This document shows, piece by piece, positions 10,831 to 22,109 of a stretch of DNA of 64,000 bases; the first letter of the stretch is position 1; every line of letters starts with the position of its first letter. The notes beneath the pieces were generated by a model. It ran no database searches. It was not told the DNA's origin and was given only the letters and a program-made list of their open reading frames with translations. The translations under genes and the position numbers were made by a program. Origin of the DNA: Undaria pinnatifida (lineage: Eukaryota > Sar > Phaeophyceae > Laminariales > Alariaceae); assembly GCA_012845835.1 (NCBI GenBank), contig JABAKD010000006.1:5386318-5450317 (forward strand). The letters are read 5' to 3'.

Positions 10831-11196
10831 GAGCCATCGCGAGAGGAGGATGATGCCCCACGGCCTCCGGAAATTGATATGCTCGCGGTCAAGGAAATAT
10901 TGATTCTACGACAGCCCCCTTCCAAAACCAGCGATATTTCTTCAGTGAATGTTTCACGACTGCTGGGCACGAGGAAGGATGCTACGAAAAAAAAGTCGTC
11001 ACATGTTTTCTTGTTTGCAAAGGACTACCGAACGATGACGTCGTGGTGGCAAGCAGTACCCTTTTTCAGGAGATATGCCCGGGAGCTGGTTTCAAAACCA
11101 GCGATTTCGTCAAAGAAAAGTTGGGGAGGCTACCGTAGAACCACTCGAAACAGGGACCATAAACTTCCGCAAGGCCCAACAACATGGCTACGGTAG
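10819..11196 (+). CDS. Hypothetical ORF, 125 codons, doubtful
   Basis: The frame starts MAVAEPSREEDDAPRPPEID. Its N-terminal third is acidic, and the remainder is Lys/Arg- and Ser-rich (DATKKKSSHVFLFAKDY near the middle). Composition is more protein-like than most frames here. I recognise no domain, no signal peptide is evident, and no intron can be assigned. It overlaps the end of a short tandem repeat at its 5' side, which makes the start uncertain. Confidence 0.2.
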   Translation: MAVAEPSREEDDAPRPPEIDMLAVKEILILRQPPSKTSDISSVNVSRLLGTRKDATKKKSSHVFLFAKDYRTMTSWWQAVPFFRRYARELVSKPAISSKKSWGGYRRTTRNRDHKLPQGPTTWLR

Positions 11197-11224
11197 GCGA
11201 CGTACCTCTATTTCCCTTCCGATC

Positions 11225-11430
11225 AACGTGACAAACACTGACGACGCGATAATGTACACCACGTTATGACTTGCAAATCAGTACGACGGCGTGATAAAAC
11301 ATAACAGCTGAAGACTTGCAAATCGATGATGGTGCGATAAAAAGGCGATAAAAAAGCACACCAGCTTATGGCATGCAAATCAACACGACGGCGCAATGAA
11401 GCACAACAGCTTGAGACTTGTCAATCGGTA
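11225..11430 (+). repeat. Degenerate short tandem repeat
   Basis: GACTTGCAAATC-type blocks occur near 11269, 11313, 11370 and 11416, separated by ACGACG(G)CG(A/T)GATAA and CAACAGCTT-like segments. Unit length is about 45-58 bases. Confidence 0.5.
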
Positions 11431-12430
11431 TTTTCCGGGGCAACGTTAAACCATTCGCGCAAGTGGTCGTGAGCCGCTGAAACATGGGGCCCCAAAGTGC
11501 CTCCCTAACAGCGCTTCCCCAACACCGTAGCTGTAGCCGATGGCGAGTGAAAAAAAAAAGGAAATGAAGGACTGCTTCTCTCAGATCGTCTCGGTGATCA
11601 TGTAGGTCGCCATCTCGAGGTGGGTGGCCCGGTTCAAACTCCCAGCTACGGGATCGCCAAAAAGCCAGAACGAACACACGGGAGAGGAGTGTACGCATAC
11701 CATGCATGGCCGTAGCCCTAAGACGACAGGGGTCGCAGACAAAGCAAGGCTACGGTAGAGGAAACCTCCCCTTTTTTACTACCTGGTCTGAGCTATCATA
11801 CTCGCACAAGTGACTCTGTACACCTCGCTAAAAACAAAACACGTTAGGCGATTGGTTTACCGCGAGGAACCGGAGGGTCACTCGCGCGGGTGACCTCGAG
11901 CCCACCTGCAAACAACAACTTCATAAGGGACCCTTATGGTACCGTAGCTTTGGTCTACACATACCCATGGTGAACGGGACCCAGGCTACGGCGGTGGAGG
12001 GGGCTCACTTTTGGAGACTTTTTTGTTCAGTGGCTTGGGGTCACTCGCGCGAGGGGCCCCCGAGTTCCTTTCCGGCCTTAAGCTTTCGTGTAGTTTTAAT
12101 TTTGCGATGTGAATCCGGGATGGGATGGTGAACTACGCGGCGCCAAAACATCGCCTAAATGATTTTTGTCCACGCGAGGTACAGAGTCACTCGTGCGAGC
12201 GACCCAAACCCGCTAGTGACAAAAGGCGTATACGCCTCCTACCATAGCATGCACCAAGGGTGAAACCTGAACGTGTCTTAGGTTTTTATCTCTGAGCGTA
12301 CATACAGACGAGCGTGCAAATAAGAAAGGGTGGGGAGTAGGCTACAGGTCGGATGGGTTGGCACTCACGCTTTTTATCACTGCAAACACTGTCCTACACA
12401 TAATTCCAAGTAATATTTCCTAAAAAAATA
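11431..12430. other. Spacer with repeated palindromic GTCACTCGCGCGAG motif
   Basis: The near-palindrome GTCACTCGCGCG(A/G)G occurs near 11877 and 12041, with a variant GTCACTCGTGCGAGCGAC near 12188 and a distant relative near 11804. A 113-codon frame on the minus strand (11366-11707) is not recognisable. Confidence 0.4.
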
Positions 12431-12878
12431 CCAGGGCAGTCCACGGGAAAACTCCTGGAGGATCATGGAATCGCAACATGAATCATCCGTTTAACAGAGT
12501 TATCAATGAGGAATAAATCAACGGAAAGAAACACTACACAAGAAAGACCAAACCACGGCGAATCTAACGGCGGTGTTTTTCTCTCATGAAAGTAGAAACC
12601 GTGCGAATGGCCTCGGAATTTTATCTCTCAACTTCGACAAACCCATTCCCGGGGCAAAAATCCGGTAGCCATACCGCGGTTTCTACACCGTAAAAAAAAA
12701 ACACCGTAATAAGATTCGCCGTGGTTTGATCTTTCTTATAGTGGTGTCATTTCCATTGGCGTATTCCTCGGTGGTAACTCTGGTATGGTTGATTCACCGC
12801 GATTCTCGTGGTCCTCGGGATTTTTGTTGTTGTTGTTGTTGTCGTGGTCCTCGGGAATTTTCACCAGGACTGCCCTGG
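12431..12878. mobile_element. Foldback (long inverted repeat) element
   Basis: The left arm (12431-12605) and right arm (12675-12878) are inverted copies. Paired landmarks are CCAGGGCAGTCC with GGACTGCCCTGG, ACCACGGCGAATCT with AGATTCGCCGTGGT, and GTAGAAACCG with CGGTTTCTAC. A 69-base loop separates the arms. The right arm carries an extra segment with (TTG)n and a duplicated GTGGTCCTCGGGA. The structure fits a foldback or MITE-type non-autonomous DNA transposon. No clear target duplication was found. The 60-codon frame inside is incidental. Confidence 0.75.
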
Positions 12879-13384
12879 AAATTTGGGCGCGATTCTGAAG
12901 GGGTTTAGATTTAACGGTCTAGTACATGCCTTCTCAAAGTCTGTTTTTTTGTGAGGTTAGGAGCACAAGTAAATAGCATGATACCACAAAGAAAAAAATT
13001 GATGCACCCCTCTCGTAACACGCGTCTCCCAGGTTAAGCCGACGATAGGCATGGAATGCACGGGTTACACCGACTTGACCAACACGTTTCTTTGTTTAGC
13101 TTGTCTGATCACAATTAATTATGTTGTTCCTTCACCCTCTGTTTATTGCGAGAGATCGACGTCGAAGACCAGTTCGTTTCCTCTTAATTTTGGTGATCTG
13201 ATTAGCCTCTGAACTATGCCAAATGTTACACCGGAACAACGTTCACGCTACATCGTCGGAGGGCAATAATTAACAATGATAAAATGTTTTCGAGTGATCG
13301 ATGTCGACCTTCAGTACGTACGCTAGACAATGTCAGACGGCGAAAACGTGTTATGATGTTTTTCTTGATGATATGCTATACACC
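12879..13384. other. No feature seen
   Basis: Single-copy, AT-richer sequence without a supported frame. Confidence 0.3.
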
Positions 13385-13725
13385 AGAGGCGTCACCGATG
13401 GAGTGGTAGTATTATTAGTATTAACAGGCGAATATCGTCCCTATCAACGTCAAGGTCGTGGGTTCAATTCTCACCGCGTGCATACGCGTGCTCGTATTAT
13501 GCGTAAGGTATTTTCTTGTTTGTTTGAGATAAAATTGACTAGCGGAAAGTGCGAGAGGGCGAGTTAGCAAAACTCGATGAATATCGGCGACCACAATAAG
13601 ATAAGCTGAAGAGTGGGAATTCTGAACCCTGTGCGAGATAAAAATGAAGGCAAGTACTGGGGGGGAGAAAGGAAAACACCTGTGACCACTGTTTGTTGTC
13701 CAGAATCTCGCTGACAGTAAAACCT
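13385..13725 (+). mobile_element. SINE-1, diverged copy
   Basis: The B-box-like GGGTTCAATTCTCACC lies at about 13459. The body shows AGCGGAAAGTGCGAGAGG, AACTCGATGAA, GATAAAAATGAAGGCAAG and the 3' block GTCCAGAATC. The A-box region is degraded. A family A copy follows at 13780, so the two repeats are adjacent here. Confidence 0.65.
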
Positions 13726-13779
13726 CTACCGACGGGTTGAACTGCAGACAGAGTGAAATCGAGAGGATTAAAAAAAGAG

Positions 13780-14012
13780 GGACTACAATAATTCCCCCTC
13801 CAAAACGGATTTTATAGTTTCCGCGCACAGATTGATTAACATCACCTTGTTGACCCTGGTACTTCCAAGGGGAGTCGCCGACTTGTATCCTTAATGAGGA
13901 CACGCACCCAGTAATACGCGCCATCGGAGTATCACACACAGCTTGCAAAGAGGAGTTTCGATAAAATCTTCGATCTCACAGCTGGAGTGTATTTTTATTT
14001 TTATAATAATTC
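13780..14012 (+). repeat. Family A, 3' portion
   Basis: It contains CGGATTTTATAGTTTCCGCG, TTGTTGACCCTGGTA, GGAGTCGCCGACTTGTATCC and ATTTTATTTTT-type ends. The peptide frame is present, but the usual ATG is AGG: the reading is RSFDKIFDLTAGVYFYFYN. Confidence 0.75.
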
Positions 14013-14734
14013 CAGGATAAGTTTTCGTTAGCTATAAGTAGACTACTTATTGTCGATGTTTAGTTTTCTTGTCCTATTCTAATTTAATAATTTTAATTAC
14101 TTTTACTGAACGATAACGACTTTCCGCTGAAACACTCCCCACTCCCCACCCATTTATTCGTTACTTCTTTGCCGCCATGACGCGATTCTAGTAGATTCGA
14201 CTGGAGCGAGTCCCGATCAACGTGGGCTCGAAGGCCAACCGTTTTCCACGTTCCTCTCTATTCACGATTGAAGCGTACACCGTACCAGGTATTAAATCGT
14301 GTAAATATTGTGTGCACGAAGAATCGGCACGGACAGTAGGTGTACTCATCATGTCGTTGGGTGGAAAGAACGGTTTAATGTTATGGTGTACCACCCAGGA
14401 CGTTTCTGCTACGCAGGGTCCGAGGATGGGTCAACCCGTTAGACCGATGCCTCCGAAAAGCAATTAAGGCTGGCCAATCTGCCCCGACCGCTCTCCTCAT
14501 AAAGGGTTTCTTTGACTAGGTGCGCACTCACCTTAAGGACAAGGACAAAGCCGGCCCCTCTGCCTTTTGCCTTCTCCCGCGTCTACAAAGCAAGCACGCG
14601 CTTCGACAACGGGGACCAAGGCCGAACCTTCAGGTGTTACCTTTTCTGGAGCCTCTACCCTTGTATTCTGCGTTGCCTTGCATCAGTACTGTCTGCTTAC
14701 TACCCTGTCGAGAGTAAGGCCAAGGGTAAAGCCT
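14013..14734. other. No feature seen
   Basis: Single-copy sequence. Several overlapping plus-strand frames at 14512-14824 run into the next repeat and have no recognisable domain. Confidence 0.3.
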
Positions 14735-14955
14735 AACCAGAGGCGTCTTAGCCTCAATCGTCAATCATCAATCATCCATCATCAATCATCAATCATCAAT
14801 CACGAGGTGTGGGTTGGTCTGTAGCCTCATTTGCTGTCGTTGTTTTGAATAGCAGTATCTTCCATCCCCTTCCAGATTTCCTGATGTCTTAGTTAGCCAT
14901 CGCTATATCGTCGTGTAATCTGCAGTTACGATTATTCAGGGTGGGCTAATGTTAT
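14735..14955 (+). repeat. Family L repeat with expanded heptamer
   Basis: It shares CACGAGGTG, TAGCCTCATTT, GAATAGCAGTATCTTC and CAGGGTGGGCTAATGT with copies at 18.2, 37.4 and 40.7 kb. Where the 40.7 kb copy has a single CTCATCATCACGAGG, this one has a run of AATCATC heptamers (about 14757-14803). The heptamer therefore seems to have expanded inside the element. Confidence 0.65.
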
Positions 14956-16099
14956 GTTTTACCACCAAGTATACGCTATTTATATGAGCAATAAAACAAC
15001 CGTCCATCTCTGCTGGTGAAGTAAGGCCTGGTTTCCGTTATTCAACTGTTGTGTGATTCGGAATCGGCCGTGGGATTCGGAGTGTGATTACGAAACCGTC
15101 GTGCGATCTAGGAACAGGCACGTGCATATATACCGCATGACAGTATAACGAGTCACGGAACCTGCGCAGCATGTAGGAAACATAGCAACGGTAGCACCCT
15201 GTCTTAAGCCACGCCCTTCGTTGATTGGCTTAGATCATATTGCTGCACGCTCGCATTAGGGGTAGCTTGGTCCTTAGGGGCGTAATAGGTCTCGGATATG
15301 ATTGACTGTGTGTTGGTTTGGTCTTTACTTCTTATTTTAAGTATGCAGCGCGTCACGCGCGTGGCCTCATGCGTGTCCTACCTAGGCAGGTAGTAGCTTG
15401 CGCTTAGGGGTGACGTCGGGGATGACGCTGCTTTGTATTCCTTGCCAGTACGAGAGCCGGTCCTCGTAGCTTGGGCATGGCCAAGCAACCCCCCCCCACC
15501 CCCACTCTTGTATCTTGACCCAACCGAGCAAGCCTTGCACGAAAACAATAAGAGAGTTTCTATATATCTGGGTTTTACACGGCTGCTTACTGTGGTCTAG
15601 CGATGTGCCCCTTCTGCGGATCATATCATCTGGGTGGGGTACCCTTCGAGGCTACTCTTTCACACTAATGTGCAGACAACACACACGCATTTTGGTGCCC
15701 ATACTCCGGTCTCATCAAGCGCGCGATTTTATTTATTTGTGGTCGGTGATGTACTCGTTTTCTCATTGTCACACTATTCCACATCATACATGCTATGGTA
15801 TGACATTATTACTTTATCACCACTGTATGGCGCAGGCGAATCACTTCCATTATCCTGTTTCAAGTACTTACTATGCTGTGTAAAATATGTGTCTACAAGC
15901 GTCCCTAAGTAGTCAGCTAGTCGGCCGCCAAGCGAATCAAGCCTCATTTTAACGTTATATTCAGACCAGTTCATTCTTTGGGTCATGGTCTTCGGATCGC
16001 TTTCACTGAGCGCTGCGTCATCAGACGCAAAAACCTTGAAATAACGAAATTGTGGTTATTTCTGTTTGTTTTCAGTGTTGCTCGAATATATTTTATTCA
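14956..16099. other. No feature seen
   Basis: Single-copy sequence with overlapping frames up to 122 codons on both strands (15382-15986). None has recognisable composition or domains. Confidence 0.3.
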
Positions 16100-16205
16100 T
16101 AGGTGCAATATATTCGCAAAGCTGAGTTTTGATAAAAAAAATCATTTTTGATCGATTTTACAGCTAGCTGATGAAGTGTATTTTTCATTTTTCTAAATAC
16201 CGAAT
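16100..16205 (+). repeat. Highly diverged family A end
   Basis: GCAAAGCTGAGTTTTGAT, ACAGCTAGCTGATGAAGTGT and TTTTTCATTTTTCTAAAT match the terminal module of family A at low identity, like the copy at 42.7-42.9 kb. Confidence 0.45.
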
Positions 16206-16325
16206 ACCGAATGCCGGTCCTCGATATTCATTCATTTTGCAATGAAGGAGAGTGACCACGGGCATGGCAGCATAGATAGCACATGTTAGTATCCTATACG
16301 GTACAATGTATCCTATCCAATGGAG

Positions 16326-16408
16326 GGCTCCCAATAGTGCCGGTCGGGTATACGCCATCACTATACACTGACACTATTCAGGGCACCGGGCCTGCTATTG
16401 GGAAAATT
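16326..16408. repeat. Small inverted repeat, about 83 bases
   Basis: CCCAATAGTGCCGG on the left pairs with CCGGGCCTGCTATTGGG on the right. Related (TA)GTGCCGG-rich sequence occurs at 58.68-58.85 kb. It may be a tiny MITE. Confidence 0.4.
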
Positions 16409-16542
16409 TTTAAATAGAAACTTTAAGCGAGCAGTGCAAACCGATTTCGACAGCACTACTACAGAGAGCAGTGACATATTCTACCGGCACTACTGGGAGC
16501 CCCCCGCGGCATACAAACACAGCAGTACTAGTACTTGTAGGT

Positions 16543-16815
16543 AGCCCGATTTTAAGAGCACCCCGTGAAAACCTGAAACAAGCGCTCTTAGCTCCTAACT
16601 ACACGTTGCTTGCATCTATCTGTGGTGGGCAATACAGAGTTTCGGTATGGGCGGACATGGCGGGTTCACCGCTTTTATTATCCTTGAAAACGCTGCAAAA
16701 CTATTTCCGCATTAATTCCAAGTGGTTGGCCGCAAACAACGAGAGTGCAGTGCCAAAGGGATTACTTCCGGAATGCTCTTGTTCTGGGCGCCCTGAAATA
16801 TGGGTGCCCACTTTA
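16543..16815. mobile_element. Family O MITE-like element, copy 1
   Basis: It starts CCCGATTTTAAGAGCACCCC and contains GCGCTCTTAG, TGTGGTGGG and GGCGGACATGGCG; ATGCTCTTG and GGGTGCCCAC are near its right end. The copy at 62742-62905 is shorter and cleaner. The 131-codon frame at 16471-16866 runs through it and is therefore suspect. Confidence 0.55.
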
Positions 16816-17024
16816 TCCATAGCACCAACAAAATTTGAACCTATGGGCTATGTTATTATGCAATAATAGCTATGCCAGCCATTTAGTCATTAAATTATTA
16901 GATATGAACGGCCAATATGTCGGCGGGGATTTTTTTTACCAGGTACAACATATAACTGTACAACATATAATACATTAGTCTACTGATGTATAATATGGTG
17001 AGTGCATGCTATACATAATGCACA

Positions 17025-17515
17025 TTTATCCCCTCGAAATAATGTATAGTTTCCAGGCACATATTGAGCTGCCCCCCCTCCCCCCCCCCCCCCCCCCCCC
17101 CGCCCCCAATAATATACTGGTGCCAAAACCGTCAGATTTATCCCCTCGAAAGGATTTATAGCTTACATGCACAAATTGCCCCTTCCCCCCCCCCCCCCCC
17201 CCCCCCGCCCCCCTCCAAACCCGCTCGCTTTTGATCAAAACCAGGCCCCCGCTTTCCCTTCACAGCTCTCAGATTTTGTCCCCCACAGAAACGGGTTTTA
17301 TAGTTTCCGCGCACAGACTGACTAAAATCATCCTGTTGACCCTGATAGCTACACTGTAGCTGTAAGGGGAGTCGCCGACCTATATCCTTAATGAGGACGC
17401 ACAACTCGTAATGCGCGCGATCGGAATATCACACACAGCTTGCAAAGATGAGTTTCGACGAAATCTTCGATCTCACAGCTGGAGTGTATTTTAATTTTTA
17501 TAATAATGCGCAGCA
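17025..17515 (+). repeat. Family A, nearly full module set
   Basis: In order: ATTTATCCCCTCGAAAGGAT, long C tracts, TTTTGATCAAAACCAGGCCC, CAGATTTTGTCCCCCACAG, GGGTTTTATAGTTTCCGCGC, GGGAGTCGCCGACCTATATC, and the peptide end reading MSFDEIFDLTAGVYFNFYNN. Two C-run modules precede the conserved core. Confidence 0.85.
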
Positions 17516-17609
17516 GTAGACTATTATAGCCACAAGGAGGGAATGATGTGTGAACGGCATTGAAATATCGTATGTAAGTCGTTGCGAAATAAACACATGG
17601 ATGGAGAAG

Positions 17610-17880
17610 ATTATTCGGAGGTTGCACGAGAGCAGCCGAGGGGCCCGTTTTAGACCAGGTTTTGAATCGTCTTCGAAATCACTTGAGCTGAGGTCCACCT
17701 CTCGGCGCGCTGTTTCTTGGAGGTGACTCGCCTTGCTCGACCTTCCCGAATCTGCCGGAGGTGTCAATGGCCGTTTTCGTTTCGTGTCATAACGCCCCTT
17801 CCTTGCTAGACACGTTTTTTGCCATTTTTTTGTTGCGGAATGAATGTCAAGTTCGTAGTCGTGAATAAAAATACGAACGT
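17610..17880 (-). pseudogene. Decayed coding-like segment, paralogue 1
   Basis: This segment and 19190-19490 are diverged direct copies. On the minus strand one frame reads SSKASHLQETARREVDLSSS, against ASKVRNIQETARRLVDLISS in the other copy. The frame is kept through this core while several third positions differ, which suggests that it once encoded protein. Other parts contain stops or shifts. I recognise no family. It could also be a non-coding repeat whose frame survived by chance. Confidence 0.3.
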
Positions 17881-18162
17881 CTGTCCCACCAACAAGCTAC
17901 TGTAACAATAGGAGCTGTTACAGACACAGGCCACCCTTTGCAGGTCTCTCTGCTATGCAAGTTCCACGTTGGTTGCTCACTAGCACTAGATAAGCTCTTC
18001 TTGTATTAATCCCACACACCCCACGGATAGAACTGACCGTGTGCAATTCCTCGAAGCAAAAGCATCACCCCCCTTTTCCTACGCGCGCATGCCTTCAAAG
18101 GCATATGAAACCCTTTTATAACATTTCCAGATCTAGATATTGCGCCTTGCTAGGCTCCCAGG
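17881..18162. other. No feature seen
   Basis: Single-copy spacer. Confidence 0.3.
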
Positions 18163-18320
18163 GAAATAATATAACACTAGCCCACCCTGATGAGTCGTAT
18201 ATGAAGATATATGGAAGATTCGGGGAAGCACCGGTTCCACGGTCTAGAACTTGACTCGAAGATGCGGCTCTTAAATACCTACTCCCACACCTCTACCCTG
18301 CGAGGCTTCGAATACTGCTC
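18163..18320 (-). repeat. Family L repeat, 3'-end fragment
   Basis: TAGCCCACCCTGATGAGTCG, then GAAGATGCGGCTCTTAAATACC and CCCACACCTCTACCCTGCGAGGC, match the reverse of family L. The flank before the TAGCCC end is ATAACAC, again similar to the TGT(A/T)AT flank seen at other copies. Confidence 0.5.
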
Positions 18321-19189
18321 GTACTGTTTGGCATACATATAGACGGGTATTGCCCTGGACTTCTCTGACCACAAGCCGCGTGTTCGAATCCGTCGGTGAG
18401 CCCCTTATTTTTTTTTATCTAGTAGTTGATTTTTTTTCTGGTTTTCTTCCCTTTGGGTTTGAGTGTATCCGGTTTTATTTTACTTTTTCGTGTCCTTTTG
18501 TTCTCTCGTTTATTTTTGTTTTTTGCGTACTAGCTCAAAGTGAACATAGCATTTTTTCGCCCCATTTATTTTTTTTAGCTACGAATCTGATGGCCAAAGT
18601 CTGAAGCCCGGCATGCCGTCGATCTCCCTTTTTTGCAATTTTTTATTAGTTTCTTTTTTCTGCTTGGCGTATGTTGACAAAACGAAGTAGCCCTCGGATG
18701 CGTGGCTACCTACTGCAAATATAGTCGGACTTGAAATTGTTTTTCTGGACGCTGCTTGCTGAAGTTATACAACGTAGTATCATATTGTGTATGCTGTACT
18801 TCTATGGCTTGCCATTTGTCGTTGTACTGCCGCTGCTGCTGCTGCTGCTGCTTGTAGTTGTTTTTTTATACATACGTACGAGCGGTGCGGCTGCTGTTGT
18901 ATACTTGGTATACTTCTCCTGCTAGCAGCTGCTGCTGCCGCAGCCATATAACAAGTAGTGTTTGGTGCTGCTGCTTTACGAGCGGCTACGAAGAACGCGA
19001 GTCTGTATTCCTTGATGTTCGGCGTTCTTACTCTGCACTCAACCATGTTAACTATGTGCACCCCTTGGCAGTAGGTAATGTCGCATTTATGGCCTCTGTT
19101 TGCCTACGACATCCTCGACAGTTACGGGTATGCGCGGAGCTGCAGGCGGGCGTCAGCCCGTCGCGGCGAAGTCCCCTTGTTTAGACATG
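18321..19189. other. T-rich spacer with CTG/CAG runs
   Basis: A tRNA-like B box (GTGTTCGAATCCG, about 18380) followed by a T run occurs without a matching acceptor or anticodon arm, so I do not call a tRNA gene. Short CTG runs lie near 18832-18850, and CTGCTGCTG-type words near 18925-18970. Alanine- and leucine-rich frames are repeat translations. Confidence 0.35.
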
Positions 19190-19490
19190 GACGATTATGT
19201 GGAGGTTGCACGAGAGTAGCCGAAGGGTCCGTATTTTGACCAGAGTTTCAGCCGTCTTCCAAATAACTTGAAATGAGGTCCACCAGTCGGCGCGCTGTCT
19301 CCTGGATGTTCCTCACCTTGCTCGCCCCTCAACACTCTGTCGGGGTCGGCCTCGGCCATTCTCACTTCGTTTCCTGACGCCCCCTGCTAAATCACGTTCT
19401 TGGCCAAATTTCTGTTCCGAAGTGTCAAGTGCATAAAATTGCGTAGTTGCGCGTATAAAAACACAAAGTCTGTCCAACACAAACCTCCGT
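19190..19490 (-). pseudogene. Decayed coding-like segment, paralogue 2
   Basis: Direct copy of 17610-17880. Shared blocks (plus strand) are GGAGGTTGCACGAGAG, GAGGTCCACC, CGGCGCGCTGT and CACCTTGCTCG. A 121-codon minus-strand frame (19313-19678) covers part of it but in a different frame from the conserved ASKVRNIQETARRLVDLISS reading, which ends at a stop soon after. It is best read as a relic. Confidence 0.3.
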
Positions 19491-20399
19491 CCCACACATA
19501 CGCCATTGCTGTACAGTAGCTCGACATGTTGTAAGCGTGCCATTATTTGTACCCACCACTGGTTGAATTGTACAAGTCTGCGAGCTCTTTGCGCTATCTC
19601 TTCCGCCCTAACTTGCACCCTACGAAGTTTCACTCTTTCCGGAAGCATAACGATCGTTGTGGGAAGTATGCTGAACAAACGTTCTTTCTATTTCCAGATA
19701 GAGTGGAGCATGTTGAGATATTGATATATTGCGCCCTTGTGCCGACCTTGTTTTTTTTTTTGTGTGAGTTTCCTTCGCACAATGCGCCGTGCAAAATCCA
19801 TTCTAAAGAAAAAACAGACACAACACCCCGATCTCACCCAATCTATTCTCCTTGCTCGCGTCCACTCACTTGAATGCGCACCTTCCTCCCTCTGCATAGC
19901 TACTTTTACTACACGTTCGTTTACCCTCTAATAATATCCGAATGTTAAGGTGCACCCAAAGCTCAATCCCCACTCCGCGCATGAGTGTAGGTCTGCCCCC
20001 CTCCCCTGCTTCTGCAAAACTCTGGGTGATTCTGAAGTTGTTGCGCAAGGTCACGAACTCGGACGAAAGACAGGAGAATGTCGCGAAAGGAGTCCGTTGG
20101 CCTCGCCCGAAGGCAAGCGATAGCCTCGGCACCCGATAAGCTCCTGTGACGGGCCTTTGTCCTGGCCCTGGTATATTTGCTGTCCTAGCGGGTTGCCCAG
20201 GCATCTCGGACAGTGTAGGTTACGTAGGTTGCGGCAGCTTGTGCCGCCGTTGTCACGGCATCAGCAATGCTTCAGGACCAGAGGTAATTTGACACACGGC
20301 ACGTGAGTATAAGTGTGGTGGCTACCCATCCGCCTGAAGGTAGAGCAACGAAAAAAAACTCGGGCAGCTGGTTCGGGGGCAGCGACGTCTGCGGCGTGA
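19491..20399. other. No feature seen
   Basis: Single-copy sequence with overlapping frames up to 112 codons on both strands and no recognisable domain. Confidence 0.3.
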
Positions 20400-21700
20400 C
20401 TAACATGGGAATCTAGATTTCTTCGCTGTTGGTGAGATTTGCGAGGATTTAAGGTTCCCCGAGTCTTGTGAAGCGGTTAAATATGCCTCCTGGCTATTGT
20501 TGGGACTGGAGGATATTTGTGATCGCTCGGGGTGGCGTGTATCCTCCTCTGTACCAGGATCCCACTCCTGCCAGGATTCAGGAGTGAGGCCCACTATATC
20601 TTATCGTGGGACCCCCCATGTGTCCGGACGACAAACCGAGTTCGATTCTCGGATAGGACCCCCTGTCACAAGCTCTGTTCGTCGCCAACATAAGCAAAGG
20701 GCAGTGGTTCTCCCCACATCTCCAGCCCCCCCCACCTGTATCCTACAAGGCTGGTATACTGTTTTTGTTGGCTTTGCCATCGGATAATGTACAGCGTGAA
20801 TATCAACATCTACATCCTGCATATGTCCTTCTACAGTTCCAGCGCACTCACGGGGTCTTCGATTCTCAATTATCTGCCAGCGTAGGCGGAAGGGGGTGGG
20901 TTTCTCATTTGTGCTCTAAAGGCGTAGAGGAAAGCTTAGGGATGAGAAGACGGTGGCTTCTGGCGGCCACACACAGCACACACGTGCCTTACATCTCGCA
21001 TTCTACTGATACTCCTACCGCATTCACAGGATCTTCGATTCCTGGATTGGACGCCGTGTTGGAAGCCGACTATCTGTTCTCTTGGGACTCCCCATACGCA
21101 TGTCGAGGACCCCTCGCACGCCCCATGCCGGCCGATAATTCTTCATCCAGGTAATCTCATGTTCACCCGATTTCCCACACATGGAGGGCTGGTGAGAGGT
21201 CCTCTAGAACGTCCGATAAGACTTCAGTGTCCTCCCTTGCGCCAACACCCAACCCCAGCCAAGATTTAGGGACGATGCGGACCCTCGCTTGTTATTTAAC
21301 AACCCATGAATCGCAAACTGAAGCCCGACTTCGATTCTCGGATTAGACACCATGTTACAGGACGACTACCTTTTATCTTGGGATTTTCCATACATATGCC
21401 ATGATTTTCCCGAGCGCTACTATCGAGCCCTGTTGATTATTTTCGATTCAGACAGTCTGGTGATCATCCGGTCTCTCAAAGGGCGAGAACCTCCAGAACC
21501 TTGGGTAAGATCCCAATCTCGCCCCTTGGGACCCCCCTACATGTCGTGGATTTCCCGCAAGTTCCTTCCGAGCCAGTTGCTGGTTTTCGATTCAGGTAGG
21601 CTTGTGTTCACTCGGCCGTCTCAGCGACTCCTCTCCCCTAGCGCGCTTTTGTTGGGCCTCCGCTCTTGCTGTACTTGTACTCGTAGCAGAGTCTGAAACA
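20400..21700 (+). repeat. Very degenerate long-period repeat
   Basis: Blocks of the type TTCGATTCTCGGAT(A/T)(A/G)GA recur near 20642, 21037 and 21330. Each of the last two is followed by CTTGGGA(C/T)T(C/T)(C/T)CCATAC(A/G)CATG. Further TTTTCGATTCAG blocks lie near 21440 and 21585. Spacing is about 290-400 bases. The frames here look like repeat products. Confidence 0.4.
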
Positions 21701-22109
21701 TGTGATTTGTGTTCAACTGCAAAAGTTCTGTGGAGATTGCGGTGGGTTTTGCGTTATCTCGAAGAGGTATATACGGGAGTAAATTAACATGGATTATTTT
21801 TTGGGTCCTGTGATGAGAGAGAGCGGACGACGCCCTCCCTCACTCTGACCTAACAATCGATATCTGGCCATCTACTACTACAACTGTCTCGCCTCATGGC
21901 ATCTTCCACATTAATCGGGCCCTACACGTAATCCATGGTACCCACAAACTATTGCTTGTGAAGGTGCTAGCTAGTCAAGACGCGATATCACCTAAGAAAA
22001 TCCTACTTTGGGTCGGGCTCAAATTTTTGCGCGGGGAAGGGCATCTCCTACATACTGTGATTTTTGCCCGAAAAACTCGGGAATGCGGGTTATTTCCTAA
22101 CGGTTCGCG
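21701..22109. other. No feature seen
   Basis: Single-copy spacer. Confidence 0.3.

Noticed and set aside
16471..16866. 131-codon frame with protein-like composition
   Set aside because: It contains most of a family O MITE copy, whose relative at 62.7 kb has no such frame.
18345..18410. Possible tRNA gene
   Set aside because: Only a B-box-like GTTCGAATCCG and a T run are present; no acceptor pairing or anticodon arm could be drawn.
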